This document shows positions 6,628 through 16,100 of a stretch of 64,000 nucleotides of DNA, one piece after another. A program made the position numbers and the translations under genes. This stretch comes from Pseudoxanthomonas yeongjuensis (GTDB lineage: Bacteria > Pseudomonadota > Gammaproteobacteria > Xanthomonadales > Xanthomonadaceae). Location of the stretch: contig NZ_PDWT01000005.1 in the NCBI RefSeq assembly GCF_010093345.1, forward strand, positions 1 to 64,000, read 5' to 3'. Under the pieces are notes generated by a model, which was not told where the DNA came from, ran no database searches, and saw nothing but the letters and a program-made list of their open reading frames with translations. Every line of letters starts with the position of its first letter. The first letter of the stretch is position 1.

Positions 6628-6888
6628 TTACGCGCGCCGCCGCCTAACCCGGATCACTGTAATGATGACGACCAATCCAATGGCTACCCAAATCAGCCCA
6701 AAGATTAGGTTGTAGAGCGGCTGTCCGAGCAAACCAAATAGAGCACGCTCGGTCGCACATTTGGCACCGCAATCAAGGATAGGAGCGGAGGGCTGGAGGA
6801 ATAGTGTAATGGCGCCATAGCCGATCGCCACCAGGCCAAGAAATGTGCCGAATATCGTAATGAACCATGAAACGCGTTTTGCTTTCAT
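6628..6888 (-). CDS. Two-helix membrane protein, integron cassette
   Basis: The 86-residue protein has a basic start (MKAKRVSW) and helices near residues 8-31 and 58-78. The loop between them carries DCGAKC, and the protein ends in RVRRRRA. The likely topology is an N-in, C-in hairpin with a periplasmic Cys-containing loop. Family not recognised. Confidence 0.7.
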   Translation of the reverse strand: MKAKRVSWFITIFGTFLGLVAIGYGAITLFLQPSAPILDCGAKCATERALFGLLGQPLYNLIFGLIWVAIGLVVIITVIRVRRRRA

Positions 6889-6891
6889 GCG

Positions 6892-7005
6892 GCCTAACGC
6901 CTGAGTTAAGCCGACCCGCAGCGGGGTGGCGACTGGGTGCTAGCGTAGCGGAAAAGCACCCGGGCGACGCCACGATGCGGGTTCGGCTTGAACGAATTGT
7001 TAGGC
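6892..7005 (-). repeat. attC site, long form B
   Basis: This 114 bp site is bounded by GCCTAAC and GTTAGGC and has the central GGGTGCTAGCGTAGCGG hairpin. Confidence 0.93.
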
Positions 7006-7319
7006 CGCGCACCACTTACCGGCGCAACCCGTGTGACCTCAAAAGGTGTGGCGCGACCAGGAAAGGCAGTTGGCGGATAGTAGGCAACTCGGTACTCAAA
7101 ATTGCCGAGGCAGGTATGAATAAACCATTGTTCGCTCCGGAGCCCGTTATTGCCAGTCACGACAGAGCCGACCTTTACGCGCTCAACGGCGCAAGACTCT
7201 TCGAAGTCAGCCTTGATGAGGCGCAGCCAGGATGCCTCCAACGTATTCGAAGCTTTAGCAGGCAATCCAACGCAGAGGAGCATCGCCGCAAGGGCCAACA
7301 GTTTGATGAAGTGCGTCAT
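6906..7319 (-). CDS. Exported protein with a long attC-encoded tail
   Basis: The 137-residue frame has a signal peptide (residues 1-23, ending AKA) and a mature part of about 80 residues with two Cys (EESC and HTC). It then runs without stop through nearly the whole long attC, adding NNSFKPNPHRGVARVLF and 17 further residues. Only the first ~103 residues are cassette-specific. Start is three codons from the attC side. No family recognised; probably periplasmic. Confidence 0.65.
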   Translation of the reverse strand: MTHFIKLLALAAMLLCVGLPAKASNTLEASWLRLIKADFEESCAVERVKVGSVVTGNNGLRSEQWFIHTCLGNFEYRVAYYPPTAFPGRATPFEVTRVAPVSGARPNNSFKPNPHRGVARVLFRYASTQSPPRCGSA

Positions 7320-7323
7320 AGCG

Positions 7324-7437
7324 GCCTAACGCCTGAGTTAAGCCGACCCGCATCGGGGCGGCGACTGGGTGCTAGCGTAGCGGATAAGCACCCAGGCGGT
7401 GCCCCGATGCGGGTTCGGCTTGAACGAATTGTTAGGC
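7324..7437 (-). repeat. attC site, long form B
   Basis: This 114 bp site is bounded by GCCTAAC and GTTAGGC. The central arm reads AGCGGATAAGCACC instead of AGCGGAAAAGCACC. Confidence 0.93.
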
Positions 7438-7444
7438 GTGCGCT

Positions 7445-7735
7445 CTAGAGGTTGCCATGCCTCACGAAATCCAGAACACACGCCACCAAAGTAATGAGTC
7501 CTGCAGAAAGTAGAACGATTGAAGCTGCGGTTAAGAGCTTGTCGATGCGGCCTATATTGCGGAATTTCGATGGCGCCAAAAGGTGATAGACCCAAAATTG
7601 AGGTGCTCGCTGCCAAGGATTTATTTGCAGAGACTGATGTAATTCTGGCTGGCTTTGCTTGAGCCGATAGCCGAGCACACCAGCGATGATGGAAGAGCAA
7701 ACCATAACTATCAGCGAGCTGATAAATAGTGTCAT
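7445..7735 (-). CDS. Membrane protein, integron cassette
   Basis: The 96-residue protein has an N-terminal helix (residues 3-23), a polar middle with INPWQRAPQFWVYHLL, and a C-terminal helix near residues 67-90. It stops in the cassette just before the attC. Family not recognised; probably inner-membrane. Confidence 0.7.
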   Translation of the reverse strand: MTLFISSLIVMVCSSIIAGVLGYRLKQSQPELHQSLQINPWQRAPQFWVYHLLAPSKFRNIGRIDKLLTAASIVLLSAGLITLVACVLDFVRHGNL

Positions 7736-7740
7736 AGCAC

Positions 7741-7854
7741 GCCTAACGCCTGAGCTAAGCCGACCCGCAGCGGGGTGGCGACTGGGTGCTAGCGTAGCGG
7801 ATAAGCACCCAGGCGGTGCCCCGATGCGGGTTCGGCTTGAACGAATTGTTAGGA
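7741..7854 (-). repeat. attC site, long form B
   Basis: This 114 bp site is bounded by GCCTAAC and GTTAGGA and shares the GGATAAGC centre with the site at 7324. Confidence 0.93.
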
Positions 7855-7860
7855 CCCATG

Positions 7861-8163
7861 CTACTGGACCACACAGGTGCCATCCAAGAACTGAGCTACG
7901 AAAGCCTCTGGTCCGGTGTAGTGCTCAGGAGCCAGGGAAACGGAAAGAGAGCCGCCGTTGGAAAAGTGGATGGCCAACCCTTGGTCCGGAATGAGCGACA
8001 CAGACTTTGCGGAGTTACCGACAAGAGAGCCTAGCGGCACAGAGCAGATGTGCTTGGTGAAGCTGCGAAAGGAACAGCCATCGAAACGCAGCCACATTGA
8101 GTCATCAGCTTCATCAACGGCAGTGACGCTCATGCCTACAAGATGATTGAGATAGCTACTCAT
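7861..8163 (-). CDS. Soluble protein of unknown function, integron cassette
   Basis: The 100-residue protein starts at 8161-8163, just after the attC at 8167. It has no signal or membrane segment and is beta-rich, with a GLAIHFSNGGSLSVSLAPEH segment near residues 62-81. Its size and fold class resemble other small cassette or immunity-type proteins, but I cannot assign a family. An overlapping plus-strand frame is judged a shadow. Confidence 0.65.
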   Translation of the reverse strand: MSSYLNHLVGMSVTAVDEADDSMWLRFDGCSFRSFTKHICSVPLGSLVGNSAKSVSLIPDQGLAIHFSNGGSLSVSLAPEHYTGPEAFVAQFLDGTCVVQ

Positions 8164-8166
8164 GGG

Positions 8167-8280
8167 GCCTAACGCCTGAGTTAAGCCGACCCGCAGCGGG
8201 GTGGCGACTGGGTGCTAGCGTAGCGGAAAAGCACCCAGGCGACGCCCCGATGCGGGTTCGGCTTGAACGAATTGTTAGGC
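8167..8280 (-). repeat. attC site, long form B (first cassette)
   Basis: This 114 bp site is bounded by GCCTAAC and GTTAGGC. It is the attC of the attI-proximal cassette that carries the SymE-like gene. Confidence 0.93.
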
Positions 8281-8293
8281 CCGTGCCCGAGAT

Positions 8294-8322
8294 TTGACCG
8301 CAAGCCCATAGCCAGATAGATT
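8294..8322 (+). promoter_or_regulatory. Possible sigma-70 promoter upstream of the SymE-like gene
   Basis: TTGACC at 8294-8299 and TAGATT at 8317-8322 are separated by 17 bases, a fair match to -35 and -10 boxes. It would give a leader of about 210 bases, in which an antisense antitoxin RNA could act. This is pattern matching only. Confidence 0.3.
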
Positions 8323-8536
8323 TGCAGCAGGTGCTGAACACACCTTTCGTAGGCGGAAGCCGCTCCCGTAAGCCAAGCGGTTTTTTTGCGACCAGCGTTT
8401 GTGTCAATGGCCGGGTGGCGCGCAGCCATACAACACCCGAAAGGGGAAAGCTGCGGGCGGCCCTACGACCGTGTTCAAGCACCCGGCCGCCTCTCTGAAC
8501 AGGAGGCGAAATTGAGCAAACTCGTAGGAGGCCGCA

Positions 8537-8758
8537 ATGGCTGCAAATAAGAGAACGTTTCCGAAGCTGCGCTTTTTGACAGTTGGCTGTCAGTATTACG
8601 AGAGCCAGCGCAAAGACAAAGAATGCCGCACCCGACCACGACAAGTCCCATTCTTGCGTCTGAGTGGTGATTGGTTGCAAGCGGCAGGCTTTACGGTTGG
8701 CCAGAAAGCACGAGTGCAAGTGACTGACGACGGCATCATGATTGTTGCCGAAGAGTAA
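8537..8758 (+). CDS. symE: SymE-like toxin of a type I toxin-antitoxin system, in the first cassette
   Basis: The 73-residue protein has the SymE core. The segment VPFLRLSGDWLQAAGF (residues 41-56) and the following VGQKARVQVTDDGIMIV form the AbrB-like swapped-hairpin part that defines the family. E. coli SymE is longer (113 residues) and is held in check by the antisense RNA SymR. The RBS TAGGAGG lies five bases upstream of the ATG. The gene runs on the plus strand, opposite to the other cassette genes and towards attI, so it cannot be read from an array promoter and must have its own. A strong terminator follows at 8767. An antitoxin RNA is expected on the opposite strand but cannot be proven from sequence. 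Confidence 0.82.
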   Translation: MAANKRTFPKLRFLTVGCQYYESQRKDKECRTRPRQVPFLRLSGDWLQAAGFTVGQKARVQVTDDGIMIVAEE

Positions 8759-8766
8759 GCAAAACT

Positions 8767-8810
8767 ATGCCGTGAACGGACAGATATCCGCTCACGGCAT
8801 TCTGCTTTTT
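8767..8810 (+). terminator. Rho-independent terminator after the SymE-like gene
   Basis: ATGCCGTGA and TCACGGCAT form the base of a long stem with further pairing (ACGGA/TCCGC, imperfect) inside, followed by TTTTT at 8806-8810. Confidence 0.8.
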
Positions 8811-8814
8811 ACGG

Positions 8815-8970
8815 GCCTAACTCTAAGTAGATCCCAAAAACGGGATATAGCGGGATGGTCTCTTTCCACAGCAGAGGCTGTCAATCAGATTAATCCTATC
8901 CCAAATCAAGAAGTTGCCCGATTTCCAGGACTGGGCACCAAGGGCAATGCTGCAGGCAACTAACGCATAA
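8815..8970 (-). other. Probable attI region and intI upstream control region
   Basis: GCCTAAC at 8815-8821 is GTTAGGC on the minus strand, a perfect match to the IntI crossover consensus GTTRRRY, and marks the likely attI/first-cassette junction about 160 bases from intI. The stretch also holds an inverted pair ATCCC/GGGAT (8831-8846), a further GGGAT at 8852-8856 and ATCCTATCCC near 8893. GCAACT/GAGTTGC flanks the base before the intI start. These could be integrase-binding or regulatory repeats. No clear LexA box was seen. Confidence 0.6.
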
Positions 8971-8980
8971 GCGAGTTGCT

Positions 8981-9991
8981 ATGTCTTATCGCCCCAAGGA
9001 TGCGGTGGTATCGGACGGTCAGGGCAAGGAAACACGGGCGCCCGGGTTGCTGGAGCGGGTTCGGGAGTGTTGCCGGGTACGGCACTACAGTTTGCGTACG
9101 GAGCGGGCTTACGTGGACTGGATCCGGCGTTTTGTGATGGCCAATGGCAAGCGCCATCCGCGGGACATGGGGGCGGTGGAGGTGGAGGCGTTCCTGTCAC
9201 GGCTGGCGACGCAGGACGATGTGGCGGCCAGCACCCAGAACCAGGCGTTGTCGGCGCTGTTGTTCCTGTATCGCGAGGTGTTGGGCATCCAGTTGCCGTG
9301 GATGGAGTCGGTGGTGCGGGCCAAGCGTCCGCAGAAGATCCCGACGGTGCTGTCGCGTGCCGAGGTGACGCGCCTGTTGGCATTGATGGATGGGCAGGTC
9401 GCGCTGATGGCGTCGCTGTTGTACGGCACCGGCATGCGGCTGATGGAATGCGTGCGGTTGCGGGTCCAGGACGTGGGCTTCGACCGCAACGAGATCTGCG
9501 TTCGCAATGGCAAGGGCGGCAAGGACCGGCGGGTGCCGTTGCCGCGGCGGTTGCGCGAGCGCTTGCTGGAACAGGTCGAGCGCGTGCGGATCCTGCATGG
9601 CCAGGACCTGGCAGCGGGGGCCGGCGAGGTTTTCCTGCCGCATGCGCTGGCGCGCAAGTATCCGAACGCGGGGCGCGAGTTCTGCTGGCAATACGTGTTC
9701 CCTTCGCCACGCGAATCGAAGGATCCACGCAGCGGCATGACCCGGCGGCACCACGTGGATGAAGGCGTGCTGCAGCGCGCGGTCAAGGTCGCGCGGGACA
9801 AGGCCGGGATCGACAAGCCGGCCAGTTGCCATACCTTGCGGCATTCGTTCGCCACGCACCTGCTGGAATCGGGACAGGACATACGTACGGTGCAGGAGCT
9901 GATGGGGCACAAGGACGTGTCGACCACGCAGATCTATACCCACGTGCTGGGTCGCGGCGCCAATGGGGTGTTGAGTCCGCTGGATCATTGA
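8981..9991 (+). CDS. intI: Integron integrase IntI
   Basis: The 336-residue tyrosine recombinase has an N-terminal SAM-like domain (about residues 20-105) and a C-terminal catalytic domain. Catalytic residues are all present: Arg153 (YGTGMRLME), Lys178 or Lys181 ([12 protein letters not shown]), His284 and Arg287 ([11 protein letters not shown]), His310 (LMGHKDV) and the nucleophile Tyr319 (TTQIYTHVL). The IntI-specific insert between the Lys and His-x-x-Arg boxes is present ([12 protein letters not shown].., residues 232-275). The gene looks intact and is transcribed away from the cassettes. It recombines attC with attI or attC through folded single-stranded attC. Start ATG at 8981 has only a weak ribosome site. 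Confidence 0.97.
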   Translation: MSYRPKDAVVSDGQGKETRAPGLLERVRECCRVRHYSLRTERAYVDWIRRFVMANGKRHPRDMGAVEVEAFLSRLATQDDVAASTQNQALSALLFLYREVLGIQLPWMESVVRAKRPQKIPTVLSRAEVTRLLALMDGQVALMASLLYGTGMRLMECVRLRVQDVGFDRNEICVRNGKGGKDRRVPLPRRLRERLLEQVERVRILHGQDLAAGAGEVFLPHALARKYPNAGREFCWQYVFPSPRESKDPRSGMTRRHHVDEGVLQRAVKVARDKAGIDKPASCHTLRHSFATHLLESGQDIRTVQELMGHKDVSTTQIYTHVLGRGANGVLSPLDH

Positions 9992-10186
9992 AGGCCGAAG
10001 GAATCGGCGGAAGGAATGCGATCCGGTTTCGGTCCGGGTTTCATCGCTGATTGAATTTCGCGGGCGAGAGACGAAAGCGGCTTGGAAAATCTTCTTTAAC
10101 CTTCCGCCAACGCCCGGCTTCACAAGCCACTTAGCCAACGGATGCAATGATTGCGATCCCCTTGGCTTCATGGCGACGGATTCGGA
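9992..10186. other. Intergenic region between intI and ndvB
   Basis: These 195 bases hold no gene I can support. This is where composition changes from the integron to the GC-rich chromosome. No terminator hairpin with a T-run is obvious after intI. Confidence 0.5.
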
Positions 10187-13100
10187 ATGCCCACTGCCTG
10201 GCGGATCTTCGGTCGTTGGCTGCGCCTGCGCAGGCGCATCTGGCGTTGGCAGCGCGCAGCGACGCAGAAGCCGCTGCAATCGGAACCGCCGCTGCGCGCG
10301 CAGTTGTTCAGCGCCGAACAGATGGAACGGCACGGCAAGGCGCTGGCCCATGGGCATCGCCTGCACCTGCAGCCGCAGCCGGACCTGCTGCTGTCGCGGC
10401 TCAAGGAAAACGAAGGCCTGCTGGACGACGCCAACACCCTGCTCACGCGGATGGTCCAGGACGAGGTGCGGATCACCCCCGCGGGCGAATGGCTGCTGGA
10501 CAACTACTACCTGATCGAGGAACAGGTCCGCACCGCGCGTCGGCACCTGCCGCGCAATTACAGTCGTGAACTGCCGTCGCTGGGCAAGGGGCCGTCGGCC
10601 GGGTTGCCGCGGGTCTACGACCTGGCCATGGAAGCGATCGCCCATGGCGACGGACGCGTGGATGCGGAGACGCTGAGCCGCTTCGTGGCCGCGTACCAGT
10701 CGGTCACGCCGTTGAAGCTGGGCGAATTGTGGGCGATCCCGATCATGCTGCGGCTGGCCCTGATCGAGAACCTGCGGCGCATGGCGGTGCGGGTCATGCG
10801 CGACGGCGTCGATCATCGCCTGGCCAGCGAATGGGCCCGCCTGCTCAACGACACCGCCGACAGCGATCCGAAGAACGTGGTGCTGGTGGTGGCGGATATG
10901 GCGCGTTCCGATCCGCCGCTGACCGGGGCCTTCGTGGCCGAGTTGACCCGGGGCATGCACGGACGCAGCGCGGTGCTGGCCATGCCGGCGAACTGGGTCG
11001 AGCAATGGGTGACCCACGGCGGTCACAGCATCGAGCAGTTGGTCCACGCCGAGAGCCAGCAGCAGGCATCGGACCAGGTGTCGATCAGCAACAGCATCGG
11101 CAGCCTGCGGTTCCTGGCCAACATGGACTGGCGCGAGTTCGTGGAGAGCATGAGCCTGGTCGACCGGACCCTGTGCGAGGATCCGGCCGGCACCTATGCG
11201 TCGATGGATTTCAGTACCCGTGATGCCTATCGGCACGTGGTGGAAAAAGTCGCCCGGCTCAGCGGCGCCGGCGAAATGGAAGTGGCGCGGTGCGTGCTGC
11301 AACTGGCGCAGGCGCATGCGATCACCCGCGGCACCCGCGCCCATGTCGGTTATTACCTGGTCGATGACGGCATCGCCGAGACCAAGGCCGCGACCGCCGG
11401 ACTGGAGGGCGCGCGCAGACCGGTACGCCTGCGGCCAAGACGCATCCCGTTGCCTGCGTATCTTCTGCCTATCTGTCTGATCGCGGCCGGATTCACCTGG
11501 GCACTGGTCGCGGAAGCCAGTGCGGACCGGTTCGACTGGCGATGGCTGTGCCTGATCGGCGCGCTAGGGGTGATCGCCTTCAGCGAGCTGGGCATCGCCC
11601 TGATCAACTGGCTGGCGACCGTGCTGGTGCCGCCGCAACCGCTGCCGCGCATGGATTTTTCCGCAGGCATTCCGGCCAGCGCCATCACCCTGGTGGTGGT
11701 GCCGAGCATGATCGGCAACGTCCACGGCATCGATAGCCTGGTGGAAGGCCTGGAAGTGCGCTTCCTCGCCAACCGCGACCCGCACCTGCATTTCGCCCTG
11801 CTGACCGATTTCCTCGACGCGAAGGAACAGGTCCAGGCGAACGACCAGCCGCTGCTGGAGCACGCGGCGCAGCAGATCGAGCGCCTCAACGCGCGCTATG
11901 CGCCCGAAAGCAACGACCTGTTCTTCCTGTTCCACAGGCCGCGCCAGTGGAATCCGCGCGAAGGCGTGTGGATGGGCCACGAACGCAAGCGCGGCAAACT
12001 GGCCGCGCTCAACCGGATGCTGCGCGGCGGCGGCAGCGAAGCTTTCCTGCGGGTCGTCGGCAACACCGAAGCGCTGGCCAACGTGCGTTACGTGATTACC
12101 CTGGACACCGACACGCGGCTGCCGCGCGATGCGGCGCGCGAATTCGTCGGCACCCTGGCGCATCCGCTGAACCGGGCGCGCTTCGACGAAAAGCAGCGCC
12201 GGGTCACCCGCGGCTACGGCATCCTGCAGCCCAGCGTGGGCAGCAGCATGAGCGGGCGGATCGGTTCGCGTTACGCGCGCATGTTCGGCAGCGAGCCGGG
12301 CATCGATCCGTACACACGCACGGTATCGGACGTGTACCAGGACCTGTTCGGCGAAGGGTCCTTCGTCGGCAAGGGCATCTACGACCTGGATGCGTTCGAG
12401 CATGCGCTGGGGGACCGCTTCCCCGAGGACCGGATCCTCAGCCACGACCTGCTGGAAGGCTGCTATGCGCGCGCCGGGCTGGTCAGCGACGTGCGCCTGT
12501 ACGAGGACTATCCCTCGCGTTACGTCGTGGACGTGAAGCGTCGCTACCGCTGGATCCGCGGCGACTGGCAATTGCTGCCTTGGCTGCTGCCGTGGGTGCC
12601 GCGCAAGGGCGGCGGGTTCGAACGCAGCACCCTGTCGTGGCTGTCGCGCGGCAAGCTGCTCGACAACCTGCGCCGCAGCCTGGTCCCGGCGGCGGCGACC
12701 GCGCTGTTCGTGATCGGCTGGGTGCTGGTGCCGCAAGCGCTGGCCTGGACGTCGTGGCTGCTGTGCCTGCTGTTGCTGCCGGTGCTGGTGCCGACCTTGC
12801 GCGATGTGTTCACCCGGCCGATGGACATGGCCCTGGAAACGCACCTGCTGCAGGTGCTGAAATCCAGCGGGCAGCAGCTGCAACGCGCTGCGGTGAACCT
12901 GGCCTGCCTGCCTTACGAGGCGTTCTTCAGCCTCGGCGCGATCGGGCGCACGTTGTGGCGGATGGCGATCAGCCGCCGCCACCTGTTGCAGTGGAATCCG
13001 TCCAGCGAGGTGGAGCGCAATCTGGGCAGCGGCAGCGGCGCCGAACTGCGCAGCATGTGGTTCGCGCCGGTATTCGCCGTCGTCATCGCGGCGGCGTTGT

Positions 13101-16100
13101 GGAAATCGAACCCGATGGCGCTGTGGGTGGCCATGCCCATCCTGGCTTTGTGGTTCGCATCGCCGGCGCTGATGGCCTGGCTGGGCCGGCCGCCGGGCCG
13201 GCGCCTGGCGCAACTGGCGCCGACGCAACTGGCTTTCCTCGGACGCCTGTCGCGGCGCACGTGGGCGTTCTTCGAGACTTGGGTCCGCGCCGAGGACCAC
13301 TGGCTGCCGCCGGACAACATCCAGGAACACCCCGCCCTGGTCGTGGCGCGGCGCACCTCGCCGACCAACATTGGCCTGTCGCTGCTGGCCAACTTGTCGG
13401 CCTGGGACTTCGGCTACCTGCAGATGGGCGGGGTGATGGAACGCACCCAGCGGGTGTTCGCCACCCTGGAAAAACTGCCGCGGCACCGCGGGCATTTCTA
13501 CAACTGGTACGACACCGAGACCCTGCAGCCGTTACCGCCGGGCTACATTTCCACGGTCGACAGCGGCAACCTGGCCGGGCACCTGTTGACCCTGCGCCAG
13601 GGATTGCTGGCGATGCCGGACGAACCGATCCTGGCACGGTCCACTTTCAACGGGCTGGACGACACCCTGGGCGTGCTGGAGGAGGCCCGGCGCGCGACGG
13701 GCGACGAGGCCGCCGAACTGACGGCCGCGCTCGCCGCTTTTCGCGAACGACTCGAGGCCGCGCGCGCGCAACCACCGGCCTCGCTGCAAGCGGCTGCGCG
13801 CATGCTGGCGTCGTTGCGAACGCAGGCCGACGCGATCGCAGCAGCGTGGCCGGCGCCGGAAGGAACCGCCGATTCCGGGATCGGGCCGCATTGGCCGGCT
13901 TCGCTGGCGGGCGCTTGCCGTTGCGCCTGCGAAGAACTGCTTTTCCTGGCGCCATCGCTTGCCGCCGGCACCGACGAAGGCGGCAGCGGATCCGCGCAAG
14001 CGGCGGCCGACGCACCCATGCCGACCCTGCGCGGGCAGAGCATGCAATCCGATGATGCGCTGGCGCGGGACCGCGCGCGCGCGCGGATCCAGGAACTCGA
14101 ACGCCTGGCCCACGTCGCCGGCCAGTTCTCGCTGATGGAATACGACTTCCTCTACGACCGCGCCCGCCACTTGCTGTCGATCGGCTACAACGTGGACGAG
14201 CGCCGGCTGGATGCCGGCCATTACGACCTGCTTGCCTCCGAAGCGCGGCTGTGCAGTTTCGTCGCCATCGCCCAGGGGCAATTGCCGCAGGAAAGCTGGT
14301 TCGCGCTGGGTCGCCTGCTGACCGAAGTCGACGGCGACGCCACACTGCTGTCGTGGAGCGGCTCGATGTTCGAGTATCTGATGCCGCAGCTGGTGATGCC
14401 GAGCTACCCGGATACGCTGCTGGACCAGACCGCGCAGCATGCGGTGGAAGCGCAGATCGATTTCGGCGCGCGGCGTGGAGTGCCGTGGGGCATTTCCGAA
14501 TCCGGCTACAACACCGTCGATGCGCGGATGAACTACCAGTACCGCGCCTTCGGCGTGCCCGGCCTGGGCCTGAAGCGCGGCCTGGGCCAGGACCTGGTGA
14601 TCGCCCCCTACGCGACGATGATGGCGTTGATGGTGGCGCCGGAAGCGGCGTGCCAGAACTTGCAGCGGTTGAGCGCGCTGGGTTTCGGCGGGCGCTACGG
14701 CCTGTACGAAGCCATCGACTACACCCCGGGCCGGGTCCCGCGCGGGCAGGACCATGCGCTGGTGCGCTCGTTCATGGCCCACCACCAGGGCATGGGTTTC
14801 CTGGCCCTGGACTATCTGCTGGGCGACCAGCCGATGCAGAAGCGCTTCCTGGCCGATGCGCAATTCCAGGCCACGCTGCTGTTGCTGCAGGAACGCATCC
14901 CGCGCACCGGCGTGTTCCACCCGCACGAGGCCGAGGCCACCGGCGCACGGGTCGCGCCGGCGGCGGCGGAAACCCGCCTGCGCGTGTTCCGCAACCCCGA
15001 TGCCGCGCGGCCGGCCGTGCAGATGCTGTCCAACGGCCGCTACCACGCCCTACTGACCAGCGCCGGCGGCGGCTACAGCCGCCTGCGCGACATGGCCGTG
15101 ACCCGCTGGCGCGAAGACGGCACCCGCGACCATTGGGGCAGCTTCTGCTACCTGCGCGACGTCGACAGCGGCGAGTACTGGTCCGCCGCGCACCAGCCGA
15201 CCTGCGTCCCGGTGGAGCAGTACGAGGCGATCTTCTCCGATGCCAAGGCCGAGTTCCGCGGGCGCAAGCACGGCTTCAACACGCACCTGGAAATCGCGAT
15301 ATCGGCCGAGGACGACATCGAGTTGCGCCGGCTCACGGTACGCAACCGTTCGCGGCGCACCCGCACCATCGAGATCACCACTTATGCCGAAGTGGTCCTG
15401 GCCTCGTCGATCTCCGACGAGATGCACCCGGCCTTCAGCAACCTGTTCGTGCAGACCGAGATCGCGCGCGACAAGCAGGCCTTGCTGTGCACCCGGCGCC
15501 CGCGCTCGCACGACGAAGTGCCGCCGTGGATGTTCCACCTGGTCGCCGCGCACGATGCCGACATCGATTCCATTTCCTACGAAACCGACCGCGCGCGCTT
15601 CCTCGGCCGCGGCAATACTCCGCGCGCGCCGCAGGCGCTGTCTTCGCTGCAGGCGTTGTCGGATTCGGCCGGTTCGGTGCTGGATCCGATCGTCGCGATC
15701 CGCTGCCGCATCACCCTGGCCCCGGAACAGACCGCGATGGTCGACATGGTCACCGGTGTCGGCGCCGATCGCGAGGACTGCGCCGCGTTGATCGACAAAT
15801 ACCGCGACCGGCGCCTGGCCGACCGCGTGTTCGACCTGGCCTGGACCCACAGCCAGGTGGTGCGCCGCCAGATCAACGCCTCGCAGGCCGACGCGCAGCT
15901 GTACGAGCGGCTGGCGGGATTGATGGTGTATGCGCACCCGTTATTGCGCGCCGACAGCGCGGTGCTGATGCAGAACCGGCGCGGGCAATCCGGGTTGTGG
16001 GGACATTCCATTTCCGGCGACCTGCCGATCGTGCTGCTGCAGATCGCCGATGCGGCCAACATCGAACTGGTCCGGCAGATGGTCCAGGCGCACGCCTACT

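Larger units (their letters stand above)
1..9991 (-). mobile_element. Chromosomal integron: intI, attI and a 20-cassette array
   Basis: An IntI-type tyrosine recombinase gene at the right end points away from an array of 19 regularly spaced attC sites, the standard integron layout. Cassettes run leftward, and the array continues beyond the left edge. Nearly all cassette genes lie on the minus strand, start 4-25 bases after an attC crossover and end at or inside the next attC. Sequence from about 10 kb on is visibly richer in GC. The large number of mutually similar attC sites is the mark of a sedentary chromosomal integron rather than a mobile class 1-type one. No transposase or resistance gene is present. 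Array size beyond the edge is unknown. Confidence 0.95.

Noticed and set aside
1-8280. CRISPR-like array from the regularly spaced repeats
   Set aside because: Repeats are 60-117 bp imperfect palindromes with GTTRRRY ends, spacers are gene-sized and variable, and intI is adjacent, so they are attC sites.
8156-8719. 187-residue minus-strand frame across the first cassette
   Set aside because: It overlaps the SymE-like gene antisense, has no start near attI, runs through the attC and has low-complexity composition. The SymE match on the other strand is far stronger.
8821-8980. LexA/SOS box upstream of intI
   Set aside because: I looked for LexA-type CTGT-N8-ACAG and TTAG-TACTAA-like palindromes and found no convincing match.
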